Positions 9,832-20,351 of a DNA stretch of 64,000 bases are shown here, one piece after another (within the stretch, counting starts at the first letter, position 1; every line of letters starts with the position of its first letter). The notes below the pieces were generated by a model. It was not told the DNA's origin and searched no databases. It was given only the letters and a program-made list of their open reading frames with translations. This DNA comes from Symbiodinium natans (lineage: Eukaryota; Sar; Dinophyceae; Suessiales; Symbiodiniaceae). Where the stretch lies: the NCBI GenBank assembly GCA_905221605.1, contig CAJNDS010002351.1:93501-157500 (forward strand). The letters run 5' to 3'. A program made the position numbers and the translations under genes.

Positions 9832-9911
9832 AAACCCCTTAATTAAGGAATATACCCTAATTCAGGATAATACTGATCCTTGGTGGTGTTTTCCTTAGTG
9901 AAGGGGTTTTG
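9832..9911. mobile_element. Palindromic element, family I
   Basis: The arms AAACCCCTTAATTAAGGAAT and TTCCTTAGTGAAGGGGTTTT are imperfect inverted repeats. A related unit lies at 11316-11393 (GTAAACCCCTTAACTAATAA / TTGGGGTATATTCC). Confidence 0.6.
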
Positions 9912-9968
9912 GAAGACCTGGGTGCCGACGCACTCTGCCGCGTACCATCGGTACATCCTAGAAACTAG
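9899..9968 (+). CDS. Coding exon, unknown protein
   Basis: Bounded by TTCCTTAG (ending 9898, inside the family I right arm) and a donor-like GTAGAA at 9969. The frame reads KGFWKTWVPTHSAAYHRYIL then ETR. The acceptor being in the element's arm matches the other introner families here. Confidence 0.5.
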
Positions 9969-10085
9969 GTAGAAACTAGGATCCGGAGTAGGCCCTTATT
10001 TCCTTTTTTTAGGGTTGGGTTTCCGATATAATAATCCCCTTATTATTAAAAAGAGGGTACCTTTTCTCTTCCCAGGTTACTCCGA
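9966..10085. mobile_element. Family B palindromic element (divergent copy)
   Basis: Starts with ACTAGGATCCGGAGTAGGCC and ends with TTCCCAGGTTACTCC. A small TATAATAATCCCCTTATTAT palindrome sits inside. Confidence 0.55.
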
Positions 10086-10178
10086 TACTTCTTTGGGGAG
10101 AGAGGTTTGGGATTGTGAAAGCTTTAGGGTTTTGGGGTTGTGGGTTGTGAGCCGAGGGGTTTCGGGGTAAGGGTTTAG

Positions 10179-10280
10179 GGACGGACCTGGTAGGCACGGC
10201 ACCCAAGGTAGTTGATCGGGCCGACGTGCTGCGCATGCAGAACTGGGAGCACGTGCAGGAGGCCGTTGCCCGATATGCAT
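10179..10280 (+). CDS. Coding exon, unknown protein
   Basis: Preceded by a telomere-like acceptor (GGGTTTAG ending 10178). The frame reads TDLVGTAPKVVDRADVLRMQ then NWEHVQEAVARYA and is followed by GT at 10281. Codon texture is strongly coding. Family unknown. Confidence 0.58.
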
Positions 10281-10329
10281 GTCAGGGATGGCAACGTCAG
10301 TCATACGTAGTAAATGTCCACCTCTCTCT

Positions 10330-10460
10330 TTGCTTATATACATACATACATGCTGTATAAATGAGTAGATAAATAAGTATCATATATGTATATATACATA
10401 TATATATATTCTCTTTATATATATATATCTCTCTCTCACTCTCTCTTTATCTTTTTCTCT
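10330..10460 (+). repeat. TA/ATAC and CT microsatellites
   Basis: Runs of ATAC, TATA and CTCTCT in the presumed intron downstream of the 10.2-kb exon. Confidence 0.9.
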
Positions 10461-10503
10461 CGCGTGCACTTGCGCCCTAAGCCGGGTGTTGAGGTAGGGC
10501 TTA

Positions 10504-10612
10504 CCCTAAGGGTCCACGTACCTGATTATGGAATACTTGGGCCTTAAAGTACTTCCTATATAAGGACTTTTGGGTCTAAGTATATAATAATAAGGTACAT
10601 GGACCCTTGGGG
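10504..10612. mobile_element. Family A element (copy 4)
   Basis: CCCTAAGGGTCCACGTACC to GGTACATGGACCCTTGGGG, with the standard interior; non-coding. Confidence 0.85.
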
Positions 10613-10669
10613 TTATACACTGCTTAAGGAAGGACTCTGGAGCACTTCAACATAAACCCCCCTCCTCAG

Positions 10670-10765
10670 GTCATGCAGGTCGTCAACAGGAAGCCGCAAG
10701 GCAGCCTGTCGCATCAGCAGGGGGGATATTTGTGCCGGCAAGGCCTCACCCTTTTAAGGCTCTGA
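10670..10765 (+). CDS. Possible coding exon
   Basis: The acceptor CCCCCCTCCTCAG ends at 10669. The frame starting there reads VMQVVNRKPQGSLSHQQGGY then LCRQGLTLLRL with TGA at 10763-10765. A second frame is also open across 10670-10810, so the phase is unsettled. Confidence 0.4.
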   Translation, partial: VMQVVNRKPQGSLSHQQGGYLCRQGLTLLRL

Positions 10766-10866
10766 GACCTTGTGGCCAGCATGCTGCCCTGAGGTTTCTG
10801 CCATCGGTAGCACCTATGTAGATGTTGCGATGTTTGGATGCAAACATTGCCCTTTGCACATTCCAG

Positions 10867-11070
10867 AGCGTGTTCGGCGTTGATGGAGTTATCCTTATGG
10901 CACGGTTTCGTTCGGCTCAGACCTGGTCCTCATCGGCTCAGCCTGTAAGTTATCTCAAAAGGTCCCAGCATGGCGGCCGCTGAGTCTACGTGGTCGGCAT
11001 CTAATTTGCAGAGCTGTTACGGCTGCGGAGAATGGCCAGCAAGATTGTGGCTGTTTGGTGCCGGTACAAG
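10867..11070 (+). CDS. Two canonical GT-AG exons (10867-10944, 11012-11070)
   Basis: Exon one follows an ATTCCAG acceptor and reads SVFGVDGVILMARFRSAQTW then SSSAQP, ending at consensus donor GTAAGT (10945). The intron 10945-11011 ends ATTTGCAG. Exon two continues in frame as SCYGCGEWPARLWLFGAGTR and ends at donor GTAAGC (11071). Unlike most introns here, this one is short, unique and carries no element or heptamer. Protein unknown. Confidence 0.6.
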
Positions 11071-11440
11071 GTAAGCAGGAGGAAGACCTGGTACTGAGTG
11101 CTTGCACATGACGGGCTAACAACCGATAACTAGATGAGTTCGAAGTAGGTGGTTTTCACATTCACAGTCTTCCCCACATATCCTGCTATGTTGCTCCAAG
11201 GCCCTCTGCTGCAGCCCGAACACCCCTTAACCCACTTAGCCCCAAACCGTCATCTTTGGGCCCCTTTTGACCTCACGATCCCTAGTTAGTTAAACTTCAC
11301 GAAGCCCAACCCCCGTAAACCCCTTAACTAATAAGGAATATACCCCAATTCATAAGAATGATCCTTAGTATAAGTTGGGGTATATTCCTAAGATCTGAGC
11401 CCCTGGTAAACATCCCTCCACCCTAACACCTCCACTGCAG

Positions 11441-11541
11441 GCTTGGGTAGCATCGACATCTCGCGTCTCCGGCCAGCCTACGCCGAGGGCCGTGCACGAG
11501 AATTTCGGCAAACAGTGGGGCTGGCTTGCTTCAGCTCTCGG
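11441..11541 (+). CDS. Coding exon, unknown protein
   Basis: Acceptor CCTCCACTGCAG ends at 11440. The frame reads LGSIDISRLRPAYAEGRARE then FRQTVGLACFSSR, with GT at 11542. Probably part of the same gene as the 10.9-11.07 kb exons, but the phase does not match directly, so an exon may be missing between them. Confidence 0.58.
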
Positions 11542-11898
11542 GTATAGGGTGTAAGGTTAGGGTTTTGATTTCAGGATGTGAGGTTTCGGGTTTCGGATTG
11601 CGTCAGTATCTTTGCCTTCTTGGGTTAGGGCTTGCCTGTAAACCCTAAACCTTAAACCGTAAACACTAAACCCTAACCCTAAACGTGATTTTGAACTTGG
11701 CAGCACGGTGCCGCCCTTTTACCCTTTGTTTGGTTCTCGGGGCCCTTCAAAAGTAATTGACCAGCGAGAAACAAGGTACCCTCATTGCCTAAGGGGGCTA
11801 TCCCCGTGCCGACCAGGGCCAGGGAGAGCACAGCAGCAACAAGAACAAGGACGGCGACGGCGACGACGACAACAGAAACAGCAACAACAAAGACTATA

Positions 11899-12041
11899 GC
11901 TTGCCTGCCCCCGCATCCCCCCGCCCCCCCACCCCTGCGGTCCGAGCGCCAGATGTACAGATATGCGCTGGGCAATACTCAGCTTGGAGCATCAAGCTGC
12001 ATGCTGAAAAAGAGGTTGTGCCCACGGCTTGCTTAGAGTAT
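11899..12041 (+). CDS. Coding exon, unknown protein
   Basis: A proline-rich start leads into VRAPDVQICAGQYSAWSIKL and HAEKEVVPTACLEY, followed by a possible GT donor at 12042. The upstream border in the CAG/GACGAC-rich stretch (11830-11895) is uncertain. Confidence 0.45.
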
Positions 12042-12421
12042 GTCTGGATTTGGTTCGGGGTTCAGGACTCACGGTCCTTGAGATGCCTTTTAGTTCCCAT
12101 GTTCCTTTGCGCCGCCCTCATAAGACTCATAAGTAGGAGTTCGTGTTCAGGGCTTGGGGCTTGAGAGGGGCGTTGAAGCTAATTAAGCCCGAAGCCCTAA
12201 ACCCCAGAACTCCAAGCCCAATGAGTCAAGTCGTGGCAGGTAGTGACCTCCTGTGGACAATGCCTGGATGCCTGGCCCTCGATGGTCACTCGTGTTTTGG
12301 GGGACAAGAGCTCGTGTCAAATTGGCATCTTGGGAACGGCGCTATAAAGGGTTTTAGGGTTTAGGGTTTGGTGTTTTGGGTTTAGGGTTCAGGGTTTAGG
12401 TTTTTATTGAGTCTGGTCTAG

Positions 12422-12542
12422 AGAAGTGGTATGATTTGCGGGGAGCAGAATGGCCCCGCTTGCTCGATGTATGTCTGCCCTGTCAAATTGAGGGCCATGC
12501 AACCCGGATCTCGGAACGACACTTTAAGGATTCGACTGAGTG
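12422..12542 (+). CDS. Coding exon, unknown protein
   Basis: After a CTGGTCTAG acceptor the frame reads KWYDLRGAEWPRLLDVCLPC then QIEGHATRISERHFKDSTEW. It ends at a GTTTTAGGG donor at the start of a telomere-type stretch. Strong coding texture. Confidence 0.6.
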
Positions 12543-12584
12543 GTTTTAGGGTTTAGGGTTTAGGTAGGGTTTGCAATGTTGACC

Positions 12585-12695
12585 CCTTAAGCCTTAAGGC
12601 TTAAGCCTCAAGCCTCAAGCCTCAAGCCTCAAGCCTCAAGCCTCAAGCCTCAAGCCTCAAGCCTCAAGCCTTAAGCCTTAAGCCTTAAACCCTAT
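12585..12695 (+). repeat. Heptamer array (AAGCCTC)n / (AAGCCTT)n
   Basis: About 14 heptamer units that look like diverged telomere-type units, with flanking TTAAGCC variants and CCTATATAAGCCC at the end. Confidence 0.9.
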
Positions 12696-13315
12696 ATAAG
12701 CCCTAAAATCCTGGACTCACCCGACAGTGCTGTATTGGGGTTTGTTGCGAAGATGGCCTCCGAGGAGGCCTGGGCATATGGGAGCTGTACGAAAAAACAT
12801 GTGCTCCATGCTCGACTAGGGGTGGGCTCGACTGTAGCAGGGGGTATGTTCTTCTTGCCCAGTGCGTGCGTAGACTGCATAAGTCCGGGTGGAGTCTTAT
12901 GTGGAGCCACATTGTGGTTTCGTTTCTTGTTGCATGTGCTGAGTCCTCACACATCACGGGTCAAGAAAACCGGGACGATAAATCATTAAGTTGAGCCCAA
13001 TAATACCTAAACCCTGTAACCTTAAAACCCGAAACCATACTACGCCAGACGGTGGTTTTGCATCAGTCGCAGGGAGTAAAGGCGTATACAGGCTCAACAA
13101 GGCCCAAAGAATACAGGCTCACCCCTCAACCTCACAACCTTCCACCCTCAACCCTAAAACCCTTACGCCTCATCAGCTCCCTATGAGCCAGGCGGATGCT
13201 TTGTTCAGCCTCTCATCCAGTCCGCCTGCTGGACAAGGCTGGACCAGGAACCGCCCGGAATACTAAACGACCCTAAACCCTAAACCCTAAACCCTAACCG
13301 CCCCCCCCACCCCCC

Positions 13316-13346
<31 letters not shown>

Positions 13347-15085
13347 AAAAAAAAAATGCAAAAACAGAATCTGGCACCCGGCCTTCTGTCCTGAGACTTT
13401 CATAGACAAAGCAACGAAGATGCGCCTTGCAGCAATAGTGTTGATTGGGGGAGTTATAGGTGGATGACTCAGTGGATGACCCTAAACCCAAGACCCTAAA
13501 ACCCTAAAACCCTAAAACCCTAAAACCCTAAAACCCTAAAACACTAAACCCTAAACCCTAAACCCTAAACCCTAAACCCTAGTTAGGTGGACATGATCCG
13601 GAACCTCAAGCCCCTAGTTTCCTAGCAAGGAGCTCCAGGGCCAAGTCCTGAAGCTTTCTGGCACAAGCCATTCAAGACCAAGATGACAGCTTCCCAACAT
13701 GAATTGACAGGTAGCTGCCCTAAATCCTAGATTTTAGGGTTTGGGGGGTTTAGGGTTTAGGGTTTAGGGTTTAGGGTTTGGGGTTTAGGGTTTAGGGTTT
13801 GGGGTTTAGGGTTTAGCGTGCGAGCTTCTACAAGACTGGAGGGCAACATGTCCGCCAGGGCCAGCACTGGCAGGGAAAGGACGCACTTTGGCATCGAGGC
13901 GCCTTTGCCTTTATGCAATATCACCCTAACCCCTAAACCCTAAACCCTAAACCCTAAACCCTAAACCTCCATTCGGAGTTCGTATCTGGGGGTGGTCGAA
14001 AAGATTTGGCAGGGAAATCTTTCCTGTTGCCAAGGAGCCCCTATGGCTTGCCAGGGTCCAGGGCTTTCGTAGCTGTAGTGTATCGGTTCGATCGATACGC
14101 GGTTGCTACCAAGAGTGTGTAGATTTCTGCTGCCGGCGATACTTACTGCAACAGCTTTACGGCTCGGTTACAAAAGCATCCTTGACACGGCCGGCCTCCG
14201 AGAATAGCCCCCAAATCCCAAGCTGTGGTTGATTTTGGGGCCCAACCCTATAAGAACAGTTTCGGCCCGACGGTTGCCTACAGGGAAAGACCTGACTGAA
14301 GCCCCTAAACCAGAAACCCTAAACCCTAAACCCTACAGCAAACGACTTGAAGCCCCAAAACCCAAACCCTAAACCCCAAACCCTGAGCCCTAAACCCTAA
14401 GCCGAAATCTCGCTTGGGGACCTTGGCGAAAGGCTACGGGCTCCGCAGCTGGGGCGTTCCAAGCGCGGAGGCACCCAAAAGGGAAAGGTGGGAGGGCTTT
14501 GAGAAGTTTTTAGGGCTGAGGTTGAGGTTCCCTTAAACCCCAAACCCTAAACCCTAAACCCCAAACCCTAAACCCGAAACCCCAAACCCTAAACCCCAAA
14601 CCCTAAACCCGAAGCCCTGGGCTCAGGTTTCGAAGGGCACACGGGTTGCACACCCGCGAAACATACCCCGAGACATACCCCCGAAACACACCCGGGACCC
14701 CGACCCCGAAACATGCCTGCGAAACATCCCCCCGAAATTGCATCTAAAGTAGCACATGCTGCAGCGAAACATACCCCGAAGCATGCCCCCGAAACATACC
14801 CCGAAAGCATGCCCCAAAACATACTTACCCCAAAACATACCCGCGAAACATACCCTGATCCCAACCCCTGCCGCCACCCCGCCATTGTCGAACACCCACA
14901 TAAGTGACAATGTATATATATATATATGGTAGATGTATATATATATATATATATATGTATAGATGCCTTCGTATGTAAGACAGGGATCCTCAGAAAGACT
15001 GGTGAATGCATATATATGTGGGTTCCTTGTTGGGGGAGGGGGGAGGGGGCGTTAGCAATAAACATCTTACCTTGCACTTGGAAGT
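12696..15085. other. Mixed repeats and spacers, no confident gene
   Basis: Contains a C tract fused to an A tract (13302-13356), CCCTAAA and CCCTAAAA arrays (13263-13300, 13485-13580), TTTAGGG arrays (13745-13815), short arrays near 13925-13965 and 14315-14400, the AACATACCCCGA minisatellite (14650-14870) and a TATA run (14912-14957). An open stretch at 12735-12989 and unique sequence at 13985-14280 may hide exons I cannot define. Confidence 0.5.
14650..14870 (+). repeat. CGAAACATACCCC minisatellite
   Basis: About 14 imperfect copies of a 13-18-bp unit (CGAAACATACCCC, CGAAACATGCC and similar). Long reverse-strand open frames through it are a by-product of the repeat. Confidence 0.85.
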
Positions 15086-15825
15086 ATGGACAGCGAGGAG
15101 GAGGATCGTGAGTTCATGGATAGGCTGGTCTTCTGAACCCCTAAACACCTCAAGCGTTAAACTGCACCCTAATGCAGAGCTTGAACCAACCCTAAACCCT
15201 AAACCCCAAGCCGAAACCCTAAACCCTGTACTCTAATACCTTGTATGGCCCTGAACACAACTTAAACCCGATCAGGTTCTTTTGCGAACTTCACTAAGCC
15301 TAGCAAGCTCCTTTTTATTCATGCCTTACTGGGGAAAATTCTAGTAAGTAGGTTATTCGTCAGGTTGGGCTTCGAGATCTCATCTTTTGGCACTTGTAAC
15401 CCTGCGTACAGCCTACCTACTCTTACCAACCCGAACCCTAAACCCTAAACCCTAAACCCTAAACCCTAAACCCTAAACCCTAAACCCTAAACCCTAAACC
15501 CTAAACCCTAAACCCTAAACGAAGCGCTGGTTGACACTCGTCAGGCCGAAGTCTGGACCTCGATGAGGAGGACCTTGGGATGTTCCTGCTCATGGTCTCC
15601 AGGTATCCCTAAGGCGGCTCATGTGCCTGAATAGGGTTTAGGGTTTAGGGTTTAGGGTTTAGGGTTTAGGATTTAGGATTTAGGGTTTAGGGTTGAGGGC
15701 TTAGGGCCAAGTTTAGGACGATGTCTGGTGCTGGTTGCCAGGGTGCCCAGACGGGGCACGTGAACGATCTACCCTTCGCCCTGGCCGTGGCCCGGTGGGT
15801 TCGGGAGTCCGCAGCCCAAACTTAG
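15086..15825 (+). CDS. Small acidic protein, three exons (15086-15107, 15545-15602, 15717-15825)
   Basis: ATG at 15086 begins MDSEEED and stops at consensus donor GTGAGT (15108). Exon two (acceptor CTCGTCAG) continues in frame as RRSLDLDEEDLGMFLLMVS, to a GTATCC donor at 15603. Exon three (acceptor AAGTTTAG) continues RTMSGAGCQGAQTGHVNDLP then FALAVARWVRESAAQT and TAG at 15823. That makes 62 residues if the TAG is real. Both introns contain telomere-type arrays: CCCTAAA in the first (437 nt), TTTAGGG in the second (114 nt). The TAG lies within a TTAGGG unit, so a further splice is possible. Family unknown. Confidence 0.62.
15432..15520 (-). repeat. (CCCTAAA)n array inside an intron
   Basis: About 13 perfect units within intron 1 of the small acidic protein gene. 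Confidence 0.95.
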
Positions 15826-16051
15826 GGTTTAGGGTTTAGGGTTTGGGGTTTAGGGTTTAGGGTTTGGGGTTTTGGGTTTGGGGTTTGGGGTTTGGGGTTT
15901 AGGGTTTGGGGGTTTGGGTTTGGGGTTCAAGAGGCAACGAAAAGTGGCTTCTTTTCTTTTCGTAACTTACATGAAGCTCCTTATAACATCCCAGCTCAAA
16001 ACCCCAGCTGTGTATGGCCTGGGTTGAGGGTTGAGGGTTGATGGGGATTGC
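15826..16051. repeat. TTTAGGG/TTTGGGG array and spacer
   Basis: TTTAGGG and TTTGGGG units to 15928, then a unique spacer that ends in GGGTTGA units near 16022. Confidence 0.7.
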
Positions 16052-16175
16052 CCTAAACCCTAAACCTTAAACCCTAAACCCTAAACCCTAAACCCTAAAC
16101 CCTACACCCTAAACCCTAAACCCTAAACCCTAAACCCTAAACCCTAAACCCTAAACCCTAAACCCTAAACCCTAC
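16051..16175 (-). repeat. (CCCTAAA)n array, about 17 units
   Basis: A nearly perfect array (one CCTTAAA and one CCCTACA unit) that ends directly against a coding exon. Confidence 0.95.
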
Positions 16176-16280
16176 TGGGGTGACAGTCCGCAGGAAGAAG
16201 ACATCGATGCCGGGATGTCGTGCCTTGGCGAATATCAGACCACAAGTTCGTATAAGGCGCACGCTTACGAACTCAGCTGA
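16173..16280 (+). CDS. Coding exon, unknown protein
   Basis: The frame reads YWGDSPQEEDIDAGMSCLGE then YQTTSSYKAHAYELS and TGA at 16278. TCCGCAG (ending 16192) is a possible acceptor that would start the exon at EEDIDAG. The segment follows a CCCTAAA array. Confidence 0.5.
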   Translation, partial: YWGDSPQEEDIDAGMSCLGEYQTTSSYKAHAYELS

Positions 16281-16655
16281 TCTTTTTGACCCAGGCCCTC
16301 TTATAGATACAGATAGGGTTTAGGGTTTAGGGCTACCCATCTAGGGGATTCTCTAAATTCGGGTTCCTTTTTGGGGTTGCTACTTTAAGACGGCCGCTAG
16401 TATTCAGGGTACCCAAAAACGGACCATCAGTTTGCGAACTGACTAGCTATTACGCAGACCCTTGCTCAGAGCCCTGGGAGGATCTAGCAACTTAGGTTCC
16501 TAACCCCTATCCCAAAGCCCTAAACCCTAAACCCGAAGCCCTAAACCCTAACCCCTAAACCCTAAACCATGAACCCTAAACCCTAAACCCTAAACCCTAA
16601 ACCCTAAACCCTAAACCCTAAACCCTAAACCCTACGAACCCTAAATTTGGGACCT

Positions 16656-16706
16656 TTGGCGAGGATCGACATGCTCCAGTCCATGTCCAAGCCAGCAGCT
16701 TCCCAG
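16656..16706 (+). CDS. Short coding exon
   Basis: The frame LARIDMLQSMSKPAASQ ends at GTGCTT, a plausible donor, which is followed within 15 bases by TTTAGGG repeats. Confidence 0.4.
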
Positions 16707-18299
16707 GTGCTTCTATTTAGGGTTTAGGGTTTAAGGGTTTAGGGTTTAGGGTTTAGGGTTTAGCTTCTATTTTCTACTCTCGTGGCCTAGGTTAGAGACA
16801 CTTATCTCCCACAATCCGGGAACACTCCGAAAATCGTACGAGAATCCCTTCGTTTGAGGAATATGCCCGAAGCACGGGCATGTAGACCTTGATCGAAGTA
16901 TGTGAGTTTCCCGAAGGTTTTGATCAAGAGCCGTAGTGTCTTCAGGCTGCTGCGGATGATGCCCTTAGGTTCAATATCGCATCCCAGCAACCTTAGCCTA
17001 ACAACTTTATATCGAAATATAAAGCCTTAACATAAGGTTCCCCAGAGGTACAGGGGCTCGATAGGATTCATCGCCATTGTTCATAGGATTCATCGATATC
17101 GTTCAAGTTTGGGTCTTCGGGGGTAACGGTTCCAAGTGTTTGGGTGATCGGAATTTTGGGCTTCTAGGGCTTCAGGGTTTTGGGTTGTAGGGTTGTAGGG
17201 TTGTAGGGTTTAGGGTTTAGGGTTTAGGGCTTAGGATTTAGGGTTTAGGTTTAGGGTTTAGGGTTTAGGGATCAGGGATCAAGGACTTAGCACACAGTAG
17301 GATTGCGACAGACTTCTAGGGGCCGAGGCCTTGACCCTGAAGCCTAACTGCCTCGATAGACTTCGTTGTGCTTGGAGACAATTCGGTTGAGGGTTTAGGG
17401 TTTAGGGTTTGGGGTTTTAGTTTCCCTTCTTACAAGGGAAGCTATTCATAAATAATTTTCGAAGGGTTTCAAGCACAACTGAGTAGAGGTTGCAAGGCGA
17501 GGACTCACCGTTCTTGGGGTAAGGTGCCTTAGGTGGGACTTTCGTGTGCGTCGAGGGTCTGAGGGTAGTTTCATGGGCCCTTAATATGGTCCCGAACTCT
17601 CCCTTAATTAAAGGGTTCTGATGTGTGGACCCTTACTTTGTATAGGGTATATAAGAGGCATGGAAGGGGTACCCTTTTTAAGGGCCCATACTAAGGGAGC
17701 ATGTAACTGCCCTTAGATAGGGTTTTTGGGCGCCATGAGAGCGGCGCCGAAAAAGTTGGGTTGAGGGTTGTAGGGCTCTTCGGGCTCACATGGCCAACAG
17801 TAGAAGGTGATTGCCTTGAACTGTTGCTCTTCAACTGGGCTTAAGCCCAAGAGCCTCTTAAGCCCCAGAGCCCTTGGGCACACACGAGCTCTGCAAGTGG
17901 CTACCTGCTATCGGGGTGTTTGGGATTTAGGGTTGGACGGACAATATGTTCCAGGCAGAACCACGAAACATCAGAAGAGCTACCCCGCAAAAATGAAAAT
18001 CCCATACCAAAGGCATACCAAAAGAATGGCCAAAGCAGAACTCTCAACACTCAACCCAGGAGACTGCACGCAGTGGGCAGGTGGGTCTATTTCAGGAAGA
18101 AGCCAGACGCCAAAAGGCTCCTAAACCCTGAGCCCTCCACCCTAAACTCCCGAACTCCGAAACCGTTTAACCCTAAACCCTAAACGCAAAACTCCGAACC
18201 CTAGACCCCAAACCCTAAATCCTAAACCCTAAGCCCTAAACCCTAAACCCTAAACCCTAAACCCTAGACTTCCTAAACCGCCCCTGCCCCTGCCACCAG
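16707..18299. other. Telomeric stretches, family C element and unassigned open sequence
   Basis: TTTAGGG at 16720-16765 and 17205-17270; a family C element at 17563-17720; unique sequence at 16770-17150, 17280-17560 and 17800-18120. The last is open for 105 codons (from 17807) but has no recognisable family; CCCTAAA runs follow at 18175-18270. Confidence 0.5.
17563..17720. mobile_element. Palindromic element, family C (copy 1)
   Basis: Left arm CTGAGGGTAGTTTCATGGGC, right arm GCATGTAACTGCCCTTAG. Interior motifs are GGGCCCTTAATATGG, AAGGGTTCTGATGTGTGGAC and AAGGGCCCATACT. Other copies are near 37.82, 43.37 and 59.96 kb. Confidence 0.7.
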
Positions 18300-18376
18300 C
18301 ACTGGGGCGCCACAGCGAGTGGCCGGGGCTTGGCGAAACTGGCGGCAGCCCCGATGGCAAGCCCTTTAAGGCTAGG
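18300..18376 (+). CDS. Coding exon followed by a telomeric intron
   Basis: Acceptor CTGCCACCAG ends at 18299. The frame reads HWGATASGRGLAKLAAAPMA then SPLRL and runs into GTTTAGGG, the first unit of a (TTTAGGG)16 array ending near 18487. After the array the sequence stays open but unrecognised. Confidence 0.48.
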
Positions 18377-18489
18377 GTTTAGGGTTTAGGGTTTAGGGTT
18401 TAGGGTTTAGGGTTTAGGGTTTAGGGTTTAGGGTTTAGGGTTTAGGGTTTAGGGTTTAGGGTTTAGGGTTTAGGGTTTAGGGTTTAGGG
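18373..18489 (+). repeat. (TTTAGGG)n array, 16 units
   Basis: A perfect heptamer array starting at the 3' edge of a coding exon; probable intron 18377-18487. Confidence 0.95.
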
Positions 18490-19584
18490 ATCTTGGCGGT
18501 CTTAGGATACTATTCTCCTTGTTTGGGTTTAGGGTCTAGGGTTCATATGGGGCCCTATAGACCAGCATTTTTTCGATCGGGCTCGTTAGCTAGGCTTGGG
18601 ATCTAAACATGTCCCTTATTTGGGTTTATATGTGCCCCTTACAGACGAATACATTTCAATGTGGTTTCAGCCATGTGTTTTTTAGTCATGCATTTTTTAG
18701 TCATGCAACAATGCGGCTTTCGTCGATAAAGTGCCTCGGGTTAGGGTTTCTTATGGTCTGGGGTCTAGGATTCTGGTCTAGGAGCTCATTCGCAGTTTTC
18801 TTGGGGGGAGTCTTGGTCCAGGTGTCCGAGAGGTCTTTTGGGAGGTTTGTTAAGCTCAGGACCCAGGTGCTTGACACGTCGTCTTCGTTCTTCGTATGCT
18901 ACGCACCCCCAAAACTTTCATAAGCCTGAAGCCCTACATCCTGAATAACAAGCCCCAAGCCCAAAGCACCGTCCACTTCAAGGGCTTCAAGTTCAGGGTT
19001 TAGGGTTTAGGGTTTAGGGTTTAGGGTTTAGGGTTTAGGGTTTAGGGTTTAGGCTTAGGTTAGGGTTTAGGGCAGACGGAACTCGCAGAAGTGTCGTGCA
19101 GGGGGCTCAGCAAGGTGGCGTGAAGCTGCACCGAAGTTCTTATGTCCGCCAGTTGGTGCTTAGATGGTGGAGTAGGGTTTATCATATAGGGCTTCATTTT
19201 CAGGGTCCCTTTTTGGCCCCCTATAAAGTACGGCACCCTGAACAGAAGGACCCTCAAAAGGGACCCTAATTTAGACAACTCGGCAGGGAGAGTTGGGGAC
19301 CTCCTGACTTGACGGTTCCAGGCTCAAAAGCGGATGACCCGCCCAAATTAGGATCACCCCATGCCACCCACAAATTTCGGAAACTCCCTCTTATAGGCGA
19401 AGCCTAAACACCCCAGATCTCAGACCTCCTTCATCCTCAATTTAAGGGTCAGGAATCCCAGACATCCCAGAGCCTTCCCCTCAAGCTCTACACCCCAAAC
19501 CCTAAACCCTAAACCCTAAACCCTAAACCCTAAACCCTAAACCCTAAACCCTAAACCCCGAATTCCTGGCCCACTTCTGCGGCC
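18490..19584. other. Spacers and telomeric arrays; possible exon 18790-18923
   Basis: The segment 18790-18923 is open and coding-like (VLVQVSERSFGRFVKLRTQV) but its borders are unclear. TTTAGGG occurs at 18990-19052 and CCCTAAA at 19496-19556. A small palindrome-like unit with AGGGTCCCTTTTTGGCCCC and CTCAAAAGGGACCCT lies at 19201-19268. Confidence 0.45.
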
Positions 19585-19660
19585 ATGGCGGCGCCAGCGG
19601 CGCCCCTGCCGCTGCTGGGCGCAGACGAGCTGCAACAGCTCCGTGCCGAGGTGGCAGCCG
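19585..19660 (+). CDS. Start exon of an unknown protein
   Basis: GCGGCCATGGCGG gives a strong initiation context. The product begins MAAPAAPLPLLGADELQQLR then AEVAA. The exon ends directly at GTTTAGGG, so the donor is the first base pair of a TTTAGGG array (19661-19717). Downstream exon not identified. Confidence 0.62.
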
Positions 19661-19744
19661 GTTTAGGGTTTAGGGTTTAGGGTTTAGGGTTTAGGGTTTA
19701 GGGTTTAGGGTTTAGGGCTCAAAAGGTACCCCTACCACCCCCCC

Positions 19745-20345
19745 CCCCCGTATGTTCCCCTCTTAAACCCTCCCTAAACCCTCTTAAACCCTCCTAACCC
19801 TCTTATAGAACCCTGAACCTTAATTATAAACCCTCTTAGTTCACCTTAAACCCTCTTCACCCTCTCAACCCTAAACCGTAAACCCGCTTAGTTACCTTAA
19901 ACCTCCCTGAACCCTCTCAAAGCCTCTTAACCCTTAAACCCCCTTAGTTAACCTTCTAAACCCTACGCCTTAAACCCTAAGCCTTAAACCCTCTTCACCC
20001 TCTTAACCCTAAACCCTCTTCAGCCCTCTTCGTCAACCCTAAGCCTTAAACCCTCTGAGTCCACCTTAAACCTTAGAAACCCTCTTAGTTAACCCCAAGC
20101 CCGGAGGAGTTTTAACCCTAAACCTTAAACCCTCTTCACCCTCAACCCTAAACCTGATCTAAACCCTCTTAGTTAACCCTAAGCCAGGAGGGGGAGTTCT
20201 CTTAACCTTAAACCTTAAACCCTCTTAGTTAAACCTAAACCTTAAACCCTCTTAGTTACAACCCTAAGCCTTGTAATTACCCTCTTAGTTAGAACCCTCG
20301 TAACCCTTAAGCCCTAAACCCTAAACCCTCTTAGTTGTAACCCTA
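19745..20345 (-). repeat. Degenerate CTTAGTTAACCCTAAACC minisatellite
   Basis: Many imperfect 14-30-bp units mixing CCCTCTTAGTTAACC, TAAACCCT and CACCCTCTTAACC. The sequence AAGCC(A/C)GGAGG-GAGTT recurs at 20096, 20181 and 20345, the last at an exon border. Confidence 0.75.
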
Positions 20346-20351
20346 AGCCAG

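Noticed and set aside
14589-15077. Long minus-strand Cys/Gly/Val-rich frame
   Set aside because: Runs through the CGAAACATACCCC minisatellite and a TATA run; composition follows the repeat.
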